Position numbers and translations under genes: made by a program
Notes under the pieces: model-generated
Database searches by the model: none
Seen by the model: the letters and a program-made list of their open reading frames with translations, nothing else
What the model was told of the DNA's origin: nothing
Part shown: piece after piece, positions 1-8,447 of the stretch
How positions within the stretch are numbered: the first letter of the stretch is position 1
How the letters are laid out: each line of letters opens with the position of its first letter
From: CAWGLW01 sp963823525
GTDB taxonomy: Bacteria > Pseudomonadota > Gammaproteobacteria > Steroidobacterales > Steroidobacteraceae
Length of the DNA stretch: 64,000 nucleotides
Direction of reading: 5' to 3'
Assembly (NCBI GenBank): GCA_963823525.1
Contig: CAWGLW010000005.1
Coordinates: forward strand, 558,001 to 622,000

Positions 1-942
1 CTCACGCCGAGTTCGGAGGAGCGGACCAGTGTCTGCTCCTACCGCTTCGTGATGGCACTGATCCCGGTGTTCATCATCGTGAACACCGCTCTTCCGCTCG
101 CGAAGTTCTTCGGCGGGGACGAGAACTCGCCGCTCGGCTGGCAGATGACGATGGTCATCTACTCCGGGATCGCGGTCGTCCTGTACCTCGCCACATTCGC
201 AATGACTCGCGAGCGGGTCCAGCCCGAGCAGCGGCAGGATTCATCCCTGCGCAAGGATTTGCGTGATCTGCTGCGCAATAAGCCATGGGTCGTGCTTTGC
301 GTGGTGGGCATCGCCGCCCTGACCTACGCGAACATGCGCAGCACCGTCAGCATCTATTACTTCGAGTACGTCGTGCCGGGCGGCAAGCCCTATTTCGGTC
401 CGATCATGACCACGGGCGCCATCGCCTTCATTCTCGGCGTGATGGCTACGTCGCCGCTTTCGAGGCGTTTCGGCAAGCGCAACTTCTACATGCTTTCCAT
501 GACGCTCGCCGCGGCACTGACCATTGGTTTTTATTTCGTGCCCCCGGACAACCTGCCGCTGGTCTGGGGCGTCAACTCGCTGATCAATCTGTTTGCGGCG
601 CCGACCGCGCCACTGGTCTGGGCGATGTACGCAGACACGGCCGACTACTCGGAATGGAAGTGGGGTCGGCGTGCCACGGGCCTCGTCTTCTCGGCCGCGT
701 CGCTCGCACAGAAACTCGGCTGGGCCATCGGCGGCGCCGGTACCGGGTGGCTGTTGGCCTATTTTGGATACGTGCCGAACGTGGCGCAGGACCCTCGTTC
801 GATCAACGGCATCATGCTGATGATGAGTGTAATCCCTGCGCTGGCCGCGATTATCGCAATAGCCGCGCTGTGGTTCTACGAACTCGACAAGGAGACGGTC
901 GAGCAGATGACCAGCGACCTGCTCGCGCGCCGTGCCAAGTGA
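1..942 (+). CDS. GPH-type sugar:cation symporter, 5' end cut by window
   Basis: The reading frame is open from the first base, so the start lies outside the window; about 313 C-terminal residues are visible. Hydrophobic segments alternate with short charged loops, giving roughly eight membrane spans. Near the visible N-terminus the frame reads SEERTSVCSYRFVMALIP, which resembles the loop after the second or third span in MelB-type glycoside-pentoside-hexuronide symporters; a long hydrophilic central loop follows. Family members are usually about 450 residues, so around 140 are missing. It is an inner-membrane protein, probably coupling sugar uptake to Na+ or H+. The genes just downstream, a surface lipoprotein and a carbohydrate-active-type enzyme, support a role in importing a glycan breakdown product. 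The sugar cannot be told from sequence. Confidence 0.8.
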   Translation, partial: LTPSSEERTSVCSYRFVMALIPVFIIVNTALPLAKFFGGDENSPLGWQMTMVIYSGIAVVLYLATFAMTRERVQPEQRQDSSLRKDLRDLLRNKPWVVLCVVGIAALTYANMRSTVSIYYFEYVVPGGKPYFGPIMTTGAIAFILGVMATSPLSRRFGKRNFYMLSMTLAAALTIGFYFVPPDNLPLVWGVNSLINLFAAPTAPLVWAMYADTADYSEWKWGRRATGLVFSAASLAQKLGWAIGGAGTGWLLAYFGYVPNVAQDPRSINGIMLMMSVIPALAAIIAIAALWFYELDKETVEQMTSDLLARRAK

Positions 943-996
943 CGGGCCGGTGCCGATGAACCCTGCGCCTGCAACATGGTCGCCTTGCCGCATGGT

Positions 997-1026
997 TTGA
1001 CATGACCGACGGGCGCTGTGTAGATT
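997..1026 (+). promoter_or_regulatory. Promoter of the lipoprotein gene
   Basis: A perfect -35 box TTGACA is followed after 18 bases by TAGATT, a 4/6 match to the -10 consensus. It sits about 100 bases before the lipoprotein start and directly abuts a LacI-type palindrome. Transcription would begin inside that palindrome, so a bound repressor would block the promoter. Confidence 0.6.
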
Positions 1027-1033
1027 CAATTAT

Positions 1034-1045
1034 GAAAGCGCTTTC
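1034..1045 (+). promoter_or_regulatory. LacI-family operator (perfect 12-bp palindrome)
   Basis: GAAAGCGCTTTC is a perfect palindrome with the central CG typical of LacI/GalR-family operators. It lies 8 bases after the -10 box, covering the expected transcription start, a classic repression position. No lacI-type gene is in the window, so the regulator should lie upstream or elsewhere. Confidence 0.7.
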
Positions 1046-1122
1046 TTGGCTGGGTCGCTGTTGGCGGCCACATTCGAAGAGCTGCTCGCGGTCTCACCGC
1101 ACACCGTTGTCGGAGACGCCTC

Positions 1123-3942
1123 ATGGAACTCGTTAAGCGGATCGCCCTGCTCACTCTCGCCACCTGCGCGGGCCTTTTCGTGTCGGCGTGTCAGCCTTCC
1201 GATCCGAACAGCCCCAAGGTCGCGAGCCTGACTTCCGTCACCGTGACACCGAGCCCGGTGGCTTTGCCGGTCGGCGGCATGCAGGCGCTGTCGGTCATCG
1301 GCAGCTTCAGCGACGGGTCCTCTTATGATGTGAGCTTTGACTCGACTTTCGCCTCGAGCGCTACGGCCATTGCGACGGTCAGCGCCACTGGTTTAGTGAC
1401 CGGCATCGCGGCCGGCACTGCGACGATCACGGCCACGTATATGCCATCGGGCGAATCAGAAGCCGTGACCGTGACGATTGCTCCGCTGCAGGTGACCTCG
1501 ATTGAACTGTCCCCGGATACCCTCAGCCTGGTGCCCGGAGGCAGCCAGGCCCTGGCCGTCACGGGAACCTTCGACAACGCTACGAGCGGTGATGTCACGG
1601 CCGGCTCAACTTTCGTGTCCTCCGACCCGGACGTGGCGACGGTCGCCGCCACCGGGCTGGTGACCGCGGTCTCGGTCGGCACGGCCACGGTCACGGCAAC
1701 GCATACCGAATCCGGGAACACGGCCCAGGCCACGATCGGTGTAAGCGAAGCCGAAGCCGAATTCCGCACGATCGACTTCAATGACCCGGCGTTGGTTTAC
1801 ACGTTGCTGGGTTTTGGTGGCGCGGAGGATTCGACGCTGGTGCCGGACCCGGCTGATGCGGGCAACACGGTGGCGCAGGTGGTGAAGTCGGCCGCCGCCG
1901 AGCTGTGGGCGGGCACGACGGTGTCGACGGGCCCGAACAGCACGGTCGGCGTGATTCCGTTCACGGCGATGAGCACGCAGATGACGGTGCGGGTGTACTC
2001 GCCGCGGGCGGGTATTCCGGTGCGCCTGAAGGTTGAGGATGCGGCGGACCCGGATCGTTCAGTGGAGACCGAGGCACTGACCACGGTCGCCAACGGCTGG
2101 GAGACACTGACCTTCGACTTCGCCAACCCGGCGCCTGACACGGCGCCACTGAACCCGGCCTTCACCTACAACAAGCTCTCGATCTTCTTCGACTTCGGCA
2201 CCAGCGGCGCCGAGGGCGGCGGCGGCACGTTCTACTTCGACGACGTGACGTTCGTCGAGGACGGCGGCATGTCCGGTAACACCGGCACCTGCTTCGAGCC
2301 GTGCATCGACTTCTCGAGCGAGAGCGTGAAGTACGAGCCGTTCGAAGGCCTGATCTCGGCGGCGCAGGCCGACGACCCGGTCGATGCAAGCAACAAGGTG
2401 GCGAAGTTCGTCAAGGGTCCGACCGGTCAGCCGTGGGCGGGCGCGACGATCTACACGATCGAGGCGGACAAGTCGGTGCCGGAGTTTGACCTCTCGGAGA
2501 GCAAGGTCGTGACGCTGCGCGTCTACGCACCGGAGGCCGGTCTGACGGTGCGCCTGAAGCTCGAGGATGCGGCGAACAACGCCGTGTTCCTGGAGCAGGA
2601 TGCGCTGACCACCGGGGCGCAGCAGTGGGAGACGCTGTCGTTCGACTTCACCAACCCGGTCAACGGGGTCTATGACGCGGCCAACACCTACAACCGGGTG
2701 AGCGTGTTCCCGGCGTTCTCGACCACGGCTCCGCCGGCCACTGAGCTGACATTCTACTTCGACGAGCTCGACTACAGCACGCCGGCTGACAGCGGGGACT
2801 CGGGCAACACGGGCACCTGCACCGGCGATGCCTGCATCGACTTCTCGGAAGACGGCATCGAGTTCGGGCCGTTCGAGAACCAGGGCGGCGGCACGGTGGA
2901 GATCACCAACGATCCGAACGACGCCGCCAACCCGGTGGTGAAGTTCGTCAAGAAGCCGGGCGACGGTGACTTCTTCGGCACGACGATCACGGGCCTGGCC
3001 GGTCCGGTGGTGCTGACGGCGACGGAGAAGACCATCACGCTGCGGGTGTTCTCGCCCGCGGTGGGCACGAACTACCTGCTCAAGCTCGAGGGCGGCTCGG
3101 GGCCGGCCACCACCGAGGTGGACGTGGCGAGTACGACGGCCGGGGAGTGGGAAACGCTGAGCTTCGTGATGCCCGATACCGGCACCTACAGCACGGTCGT
3201 GTTCTTCCCGAACGGGCGCAGCTCGGTCACCGCCGAGACGACCATGTACATCGACGAGCTCAGGTTCCCCGCGATCGCCAGCAGCGCGGACCCGATCGTC
3301 TTCGCCTCCGGCTACGCCTCCAACAACCGCACGGTCGAGGGCGGTGAGTGGGGCTTCTACAGCGGCAACTTCACCGATTACGCCAACACCTTTGCGGGTG
3401 GCGGATTCGTCGATGAGGCCGTCGCCGCCGAGGATTCCTACATCTACCTCGTGGTCACCACCTCGGCGCCGAGCACCGACGGCTTCATGGGTATCTTCAC
3501 CGCCGCACCCGGCTACACGATCGCCGCGCCGAACGAGGGCGTGACGCTCACCGGCCAGACCCGCCTGCAGATCGAACTCGGCATGGCGGCGGAGTGGTTC
3601 CAGCAGGCCGACAACAAGCAGCTCACCGTGCGCTTCATCGGCAGTCAGGTCTATGACGACGGCTCCGGCGGATCGTGCCGGATCCTCGTGGAGACACCGC
3701 TCACGCCGACCACCGCCGATCTGACCGCCTACACCATCGAGTTGAACTCGATGACCCTCGCGCAGCCGTGCAACGGCGGCGGCTTCACCTCCGGGGTCAC
3801 CACCCTGGCCGAGGCGCTGGCCAAGCCCATCGGGGAAATCCACGTGCAGGCCATCTTCCCGCAGCTCAACACCACCGTGCAAAACGCCGCGGGCACGGAG
3901 TACCCGACGGGCTTCACCCGCGGCTCCGTATCGTTCGAATGA
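1123..3942 (+). CDS. Surface lipoprotein with Ig-like (Big_2) and three jelly-roll-like repeats
   Basis: The 939-residue product starts with a lipoprotein signal: a Lys-Arg start, a hydrophobic core and the lipobox VSAC with Cys23. Two bacterial Ig-like (Big_2) domains follow at about 33-117 and 124-204. Both end in the typical pattern of a Gly-Leu-Val-Thr turn followed by Gly-Thr-Ala-Thr-(Ile/Val)-Thr-Ala. Three related repeats begin near residues 216, 394 and 571, each opening with IDF and containing a Phe-Tyr-(Phe/Ile)-Asp-(Asp/Glu) strand near the end. Their lengths and beta-rich make-up suggest carbohydrate-binding jelly rolls. The last ~215 residues form a separate domain I do not recognise. 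With the sugar symporter before it and the enzyme after it, it probably binds a polysaccharide at the cell surface; the ligand is unknown. It has its own LacI-controlled promoter. Confidence 0.75.
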   Translation: MELVKRIALLTLATCAGLFVSACQPSDPNSPKVASLTSVTVTPSPVALPVGGMQALSVIGSFSDGSSYDVSFDSTFASSATAIATVSATGLVTGIAAGTATITATYMPSGESEAVTVTIAPLQVTSIELSPDTLSLVPGGSQALAVTGTFDNATSGDVTAGSTFVSSDPDVATVAATGLVTAVSVGTATVTATHTESGNTAQATIGVSEAEAEFRTIDFNDPALVYTLLGFGGAEDSTLVPDPADAGNTVAQVVKSAAAELWAGTTVSTGPNSTVGVIPFTAMSTQMTVRVYSPRAGIPVRLKVEDAADPDRSVETEALTTVANGWETLTFDFANPAPDTAPLNPAFTYNKLSIFFDFGTSGAEGGGGTFYFDDVTFVEDGGMSGNTGTCFEPCIDFSSESVKYEPFEGLISAAQADDPVDASNKVAKFVKGPTGQPWAGATIYTIEADKSVPEFDLSESKVVTLRVYAPEAGLTVRLKLEDAANNAVFLEQDALTTGAQQWETLSFDFTNPVNGVYDAANTYNRVSVFPAFSTTAPPATELTFYFDELDYSTPADSGDSGNTGTCTGDACIDFSEDGIEFGPFENQGGGTVEITNDPNDAANPVVKFVKKPGDGDFFGTTITGLAGPVVLTATEKTITLRVFSPAVGTNYLLKLEGGSGPATTEVDVASTTAGEWETLSFVMPDTGTYSTVVFFPNGRSSVTAETTMYIDELRFPAIASSADPIVFASGYASNNRTVEGGEWGFYSGNFTDYANTFAGGGFVDEAVAAEDSYIYLVVTTSAPSTDGFMGIFTAAPGYTIAAPNEGVTLTGQTRLQIELGMAAEWFQQADNKQLTVRFIGSQVYDDGSGGSCRILVETPLTPTTADLTAYTIELNSMTLAQPCNGGGFTSGVTTLAEALAKPIGEIHVQAIFPQLNTTVQNAAGTEYPTGFTRGSVSFE

Positions 3943-4039
3943 AACGGTCTCGCGTCAAGCGAGGCCGGTCTTGGACAACTCCGGGGGCGGCCCTCGACCA
4001 TCGGTAAAGGGACGGGGCCGGTCGGGGATAAGGATAAAA

Positions 4040-7000
4040 ATGCACTCGAGCGAGATGGTCGGCGCCTTCGTGACCGAGGGCGACGAGACCTGGTACCGAA
4101 TCGATGGCTACGACCGGCAGCCGCCGTTCCTGATGACGCTGGCCGGCGACAGCGACTTGTGGGCGTTCGTTTCGACGGGGGGTTCGCTGGCCGCGGGCCG
4201 GCGGGATGCAGAGGGCGCCTTTTTTCCCTACGAGACGGTGGACAAGCTACATCTGCGCTGGCCGCACACCGGCCCGCGCACCTGGATCCTGTTGCCGGGC
4301 GACGCCGGCATCGAACTCTGGGAGCCCTTCGCACCCCGGATGGACGAGCCGCCGGCACAGCGATCGGTCTGGAAGAACCTGTCCGGCACACGCATCCGCT
4401 TTCGCGAACGGCACCCGGCGGGCGCGCTGGACTTCGAGTACGAATGGTTCACGTCCGCCGACCTGGGGCTGGTGCGCTCGGCCCGCTTGATCGCCCGCGC
4501 GAATGCGGTATCCGTGAAGGTGCTGGACGGCGTGCTGAACCTGCTTCCACCCGGTGTCGGGGTCACGATGTCACAGGCCATGAGCAGCCTCAGTGATGCC
4601 TACACGTGGAACGAGGCGGCAGCCGGGGGCCGGCTCGGCCTGTTTACGCTGTACGCGAAGATCTGGGACCGGGCCGAACCGAAGGAATCATTCGAGGCGC
4701 TGACTGCCTGGCACGCCGGCCTGCCGCCCGGCGCACGTTGCCTGCTATCGGCGCACCAGGTGCCGTCCTTCTGCCACGACGGCCGTATCGAGGCCGAAAC
4801 TCTGACGCGTGGCCGCCGCGGCGCTTTCCTCGTCAACTTCGATGCCGCCATCGATCGCGAGGGTCTGAACTGGCATCTCGTCATCGACGGCCCGCGTTCG
4901 CAGGTTGAAGTCTTCGAGCTGTGCCGGCGGCTCGAAGGCGGCGGCGGAACGCCAGCCGAGATCGTCGCCGCGCGTGATCGCAACACCGCCGGGCTCGACG
5001 GCCTGCTGACCCGCGCCGACGCGTTCCAGGACTCAGGGGATGCGATGGCCGCCGCCCACCACCGCGCCAACGTGCTGTTCAACATCATGCGTGGCGGTGT
5101 GTTCGTGGATGGCACGCGATTCGAGCGCGTCGACCTGCTGGCCTTCGCGCGTCAGCGCCACAAGGCGCTCGGTGAAGCACTGGCGCGCGTCGCAGCCAGC
5201 TGGCCGGACCATGTCGAGCGTGCCTTCGCGCTAGAGGCTGCCGCTCAGGCGCTCGGGAATCAGGGCGAACGGCTGGTGCTCGAGTATCTGCCGCTGACGT
5301 TCAGCCGGCGCCACGGCGATCCCAGCCGGCCCTGGAACAAGTTCTCGATCCGCGTGCGCGACCGCGCCGGGCATCGGGTTGTGAACTACGAGGGCAACTG
5401 GCGCGACATCTTCCAGAACTGGGAAGCGCTGGTGCCGAGCGAACCCACCTACGTCGACTCGATGATCACGGCCTTCCTCGGGGCGATGTCGCCGGACGGT
5501 TACAACCCCTATCGGGTCGGCCGCGCCGGCATCGACTGGGAGGTGATCGATCCCGATGACCCCTGGAGCCACATCGGCTACTGGGGCGACCACCAGGTCA
5601 TTTACCTGCTCAAGCTGCTCGAGGCTGCGCAGGCGCGCGCGCCCGGACTGCTGCAGCGCTACTGGAACCGGGCGTTGTTCAGCTTCGCCGACATCCCCTA
5701 TCGCCTGAAGTCGCACGCCGAGCAGACCGCCACGCCGAAATCGACCTTGCACTTCGACGCTGCTGCGCACGAACGCGCGCAGGAACGTGCCCGCGAGCTC
5801 GGCTCCGACGGGCTGCTGGTATTCGACGAGCAAGGCGAACCGGTGCTGGCGACGCTCGCCGAAAAGCTGGCCACCATCTTGCTGGCCAAAACGGGCAGCC
5901 TCGTGCCCGGCGGTGGCCTGTGGCTGCACACCCAGCGGCCCGAATGGAACGACGCCAACAATGCGCTGGTGGGCAATGGGCTGTCCGTCGTGACCCTCGC
6001 TTACCTGAGGCGCTTCCTCACCTTCCTGACCAGCCTGCCCGGTGCCGAAGAAAGTTTTTTGCTCTCCGCCGCGACACTCGATGCGCTGAACAGGCTTCGC
6101 GAACTCGTCCGCGCGACGCCGCTGGCGGTCGTTGACGACCCGGCCGGGCGCCGGACCTTCCTCGACCGGGTGGGCGAGGTCATGGATCCCTGGCGCGCCG
6201 AGGCCTACAGGGGCGCCGCCGGCCGATCGCCCGCTACTGCCCCGGAGGGCTTGCTGACAGGTCTGGCACGCGATCTCCTGCCATTGATTGACGCCACGCT
6301 GAAGCGTTGTCGTCGCGAGGACGGACTCTACGACAGCTACAATCTGGTGGACCTGTCGCACCGACGGGCCGACGTCGACCGACTCTACCCGATGCTCGAG
6401 GGACAGGTCGCGATGCTGTCCTGCGGACTGCTGTCACTCGAGGAGTCGGTTACGCTGCTGGACACGCTGTTCGACAGTCCGCTGTTCACCGCCGACCGCC
6501 AGTCCTTCCTGCTGTACCCCGATCGCCGGCTGGCGGGATTCCTGGAACGCAACCGGCTCGACGCTGCCGCACTGGAACTGCCGATCGTCAAGGAACTGCT
6601 CGATGCCGGACGCACCGATCTGCTGCAGACACAGAGCGACGGCACGGTGCGATTCGCGCCTGCTTTGTCCAACCGGCACGACCTCGAGGCAACCGGAGCC
6701 GACCTGGGCGACGCATTGACTCCGTTGGCCGATGCCTACGAGCGCGTGCTCAGGCATCGCGACTTCACAGGACGATCGGGAACGATGTTCGGTTACGAAG
6801 GCCTTGGCTGCATCTACTGGCACATGGTCGCGAAGTTGCTGCTGGCGGTTCAGGAGCGAGTCTTCGAGGCCGCCGACCGCCAGGCAGCGGCGTTGCCTGC
6901 GCTGGTCAAGCACTACCGCCGCGTGCGCGACGGCCTGGGTTACCGCAAGAGTGCTGCCGCCTACGGCGCCTTCCCGGCCGATCCCTACAGCCATACGCCG

Positions 7001-7315
7001 AGCGAGGGAGGCGCGCGGCAGCCAGGCATGACCGGTCAAGTGAAGGAAGAAATCCTCACGCGTTGGGGCGAACTGGGCCTGCGCATGCGCGACGGGCGCG
7101 TGTACTTTGACCCGGTACTGCTCGAGGAGGCGGAGATTCCCGACGGCCATGCGTTGAGATTCACCTGGGCGCGAGTGCCCTATACGTACCGGCGCGGGCG
7201 ATCCACCCGAATCCGGGTCCTGCGCGATGACACCTGGACGGATTGCCCTGATCTTGCGTTCGACCCCGCCGGCATAAGCGCTGTCGAAGCCGAGATCCAA
7301 TTCAGTCCACGTTGA
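4040..7315 (+). CDS. Putative (alpha/alpha)6-type carbohydrate-active enzyme, unrecognised family
   Basis: I chose the ATG preceded by AAGGA, which gives 1,091 residues; a TTG 23 codons upstream lacks such a site. There is no signal peptide, so the enzyme should be cytoplasmic. The N-terminal ~300 residues look beta-rich. The rest is helical, with aromatic and acidic motifs spaced as in six-hairpin glycosidases and phosphorylases: NYEGNWRDIFQNWEAL near 450, DPDDPWSHIGYWGDHQ near 505 and EWNDANNALVGNG near 634. The last recalls the Trp-Asn-Asp motif holding the catalytic Asp of GH94 phosphorylases, but the similarity is too loose to assign a family. It would act on an oligosaccharide imported by the neighbouring symporter. 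The chemistry, hydrolysis or phosphorolysis, is not decided here. Confidence 0.55.
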   Translation: MHSSEMVGAFVTEGDETWYRIDGYDRQPPFLMTLAGDSDLWAFVSTGGSLAAGRRDAEGAFFPYETVDKLHLRWPHTGPRTWILLPGDAGIELWEPFAPRMDEPPAQRSVWKNLSGTRIRFRERHPAGALDFEYEWFTSADLGLVRSARLIARANAVSVKVLDGVLNLLPPGVGVTMSQAMSSLSDAYTWNEAAAGGRLGLFTLYAKIWDRAEPKESFEALTAWHAGLPPGARCLLSAHQVPSFCHDGRIEAETLTRGRRGAFLVNFDAAIDREGLNWHLVIDGPRSQVEVFELCRRLEGGGGTPAEIVAARDRNTAGLDGLLTRADAFQDSGDAMAAAHHRANVLFNIMRGGVFVDGTRFERVDLLAFARQRHKALGEALARVAASWPDHVERAFALEAAAQALGNQGERLVLEYLPLTFSRRHGDPSRPWNKFSIRVRDRAGHRVVNYEGNWRDIFQNWEALVPSEPTYVDSMITAFLGAMSPDGYNPYRVGRAGIDWEVIDPDDPWSHIGYWGDHQVIYLLKLLEAAQARAPGLLQRYWNRALFSFADIPYRLKSHAEQTATPKSTLHFDAAAHERAQERARELGSDGLLVFDEQGEPVLATLAEKLATILLAKTGSLVPGGGLWLHTQRPEWNDANNALVGNGLSVVTLAYLRRFLTFLTSLPGAEESFLLSAATLDALNRLRELVRATPLAVVDDPAGRRTFLDRVGEVMDPWRAEAYRGAAGRSPATAPEGLLTGLARDLLPLIDATLKRCRREDGLYDSYNLVDLSHRRADVDRLYPMLEGQVAMLSCGLLSLEESVTLLDTLFDSPLFTADRQSFLLYPDRRLAGFLERNRLDAAALELPIVKELLDAGRTDLLQTQSDGTVRFAPALSNRHDLEATGADLGDALTPLADAYERVLRHRDFTGRSGTMFGYEGLGCIYWHMVAKLLLAVQERVFEAADRQAAALPALVKHYRRVRDGLGYRKSAAAYGAFPADPYSHTPSEGGARQPGMTGQVKEEILTRWGELGLRMRDGRVYFDPVLLEEAEIPDGHALRFTWARVPYTYRRGRSTRIRVLRDDTWTDCPDLAFDPAGISAVEAEIQFSPR

Positions 7316-7344
7316 ACTGGGGAGGCCGCTACCTGACAGCACCG

Positions 7345-7476
7345 ATTTCCTCGCTGAGCCAACAGATCTCCGATATTCCGATAGCCTAAGTTGAACCGCT
7401 GGCAGAGCCAGACGGCATGTTCAATGGTCTCAGGAGCCAATTTGTGTCGTTTGTGCGCGATTGCTTGGCGTTTCAT
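7345..7476 (-). pseudogene. IS6-family transposase remnant (N-terminal fragment)
   Basis: The leftward frame encodes about 44 residues including HAVWLCQRFNLGYRNIGDLL followed by AQRG. This matches the helix-turn-helix start of IS6-family transposases, whose pattern is roughly RHRFPPEIIxHAVWLYxRFxLSYRDVEDLLAERG. Immediately after this the frame turns into unrelated sequence and no DDE catalytic domain follows, so it is a dead fragment. I saw no terminal inverted repeats around it. It lies in a stretch with no intact gene, beside an integrase remnant and tRNA-Cys, consistent with decay of inserted mobile DNA. Confidence 0.65.
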
Positions 7477-7579
7477 CCGACGACTATCGCCCAACGCCTC
7501 CGAATTCGGCAGTACCTGCGATACTGTTTTTTGCTACTGACGAATCGAGTTGCATGACGGGCCCCGAACTCGTCATCGA

Positions 7580-7593
7580 CGGTGTATACACCG
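7580..7593. repeat. Perfect 14-bp palindrome CGGTGTATACACCG
   Basis: The palindrome lies between the transposase and integrase remnants with no intact gene or promoter beside it. Its GTATAC core resembles operators of GntR-family regulators. It may be a leftover control site of the lost element, or chance. Confidence 0.4.
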
Positions 7594-7807
7594 CGACGTA
7601 GACGCCGGATTACAGAGGAAACGCGGCGGAGAGCGACTTCGGCCTGGCTCCGGTGATCGCCGAGGCGTTGCACGAAGCGGTGACAGCGGGTCGCACGGGC
7701 TACCTGACGGCCGCAGCGACGAACGGACTGGCCGAGGCAACCACCACCGCCTGCTGCGCTGAGCGCTATGGCTGGGAGAGGGATACGTGATCCGGTGATC
7801 GCGGCTG

Positions 7808-7974
7808 GTAGCGGCCAAAGGCGCCGAGCTTCTCTTTTCCCGCAAAGCGGTACTTGAAACGCCACAGGCGCGAGCCGTTCGGATTGATGAGCAGAGATAC
7901 AGCCCGTGCCCGTCTGTCAGCTTGTAGGGTCTCTGCCTCGGCCTGGCAGCCTTAATCCTCACGTCCTTCAACAT
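7808..7974 (-). pseudogene. Tyrosine-recombinase integrase remnant, frameshifted
   Basis: Reading leftwards from an ATG, the frame gives MLKDVRIKAARPRQRPYKLT and then DGHGLYL, the start of the arm-binding domain of P4-type island integrases. Homology then stops in that frame but resumes in another with LLINPNGSRLWRFKY and RFAGKEKLGAFGRY, the next part of the same domain. This shows a frameshift near 7894. Nothing recognisable of the catalytic core follows. Intact enzymes have about 400 residues, so only about 55 remain. Position and direction, just beyond the 3' end of tRNA-Cys and reading away from it, are typical for an element integrated at a tRNA gene. Confidence 0.8.
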
Positions 7975-8012
7975 TGGGGGTATCAATTCCGCTTTCGCTA
8001 TCCATACCCCCA
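7975..8012. repeat. Inverted repeat before the integrase remnant
   Basis: TGGGGGTAT and ATACCCCCA form 9-bp perfect arms around a 20-base loop, directly upstream of the integrase start codon. Similar G-tract repeats commonly precede island integrase genes, where they can serve as arm or regulatory sites. Here it is probably a fossil of the integrase control region. Confidence 0.5.
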
Positions 8013-8182
8013 TGTAAGTCCGGTACGCAACGGACAACCTCGGAACTGAAGCGCAGCAAAACGCGGGCTTTCCGGCCCTCTAATTGCAATAAACCCACCA
8101 TCTAAACAGAGTATTACGTGCGACCTCCGGATCAGCGCGGACGGCGCTGGAACACACCGGAATTCGGATCGAAAAGAGAATG

Positions 8183-8256
8183 TGGAGGCTAGGGTCGGAA
8201 TCGAACCGGCGTACACGGCTTTGCAGGCCGCTGCATAACCACTCTGCCACCTAGCC
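8183..8256 (-). tRNA. tRNA-Cys (GCA)
   Basis: Read on the minus strand, the 74-base gene starts GGCTAGG and ends CCTAGCC-T-CCA, so the 7-bp acceptor stem pairs perfectly and CCA is encoded. The anticodon loop contains GCA. The T loop has GGTTCGATTCC. It follows tRNA-Gly and pgsA, an order also known from Escherichia coli (pgsA-glyW-cysT). Its 3' end faces a degenerate integrase, so it probably served as an integration site. Confidence 0.95.
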
Positions 8257-8265
8257 CCGGATGCG

Positions 8266-8294
8266 CGTGACCCCGGGGAGTGCCCGGGGTCACG
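8266..8294 (-). other. 12-bp perfect hairpin between the two tRNA genes
   Basis: CGTGACCCCGGG and CCCGGGGTCACG are exact complements separated by five bases. They fill most of the 48-base spacer between tRNA-Gly and tRNA-Cys. There is no T-run, so it is not an intrinsic terminator. It may guide processing of the joint precursor. Confidence 0.6.
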
Positions 8295-8304
8295 GCAGAG
8301 AAAC

Positions 8305-8380
<76 letters not shown>

Positions 8381-8447
8381 CCGGACTTGCCCTGGCCGAA
8401 ACGGCGCTCGGGGCAATCGCGAATTCTCTAGTTGTAAGCGCCCGCTG

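Noticed and set aside
2059..3882. Long open frame on the minus strand inside the lipoprotein gene
   Set aside because: It is antisense to a gene with clear domains, is rich in Arg, Gly and Val, and shows no motif; high GC makes such frames common.
3971..4039. TTG start extending the carbohydrate enzyme by 23 residues
   Set aside because: The ATG at 4040 has AAGGA at good distance and the extra residues look non-conserved in character.
5231..6361. 376-residue minus-strand frame inside the large enzyme gene
   Set aside because: No recognisable domain and wholly antisense to a better frame.
7473..7865. 130-residue minus-strand frame between the mobile-element remnants
   Set aside because: Arg-rich with no domain; its early part is the integrase region read in the wrong frame.
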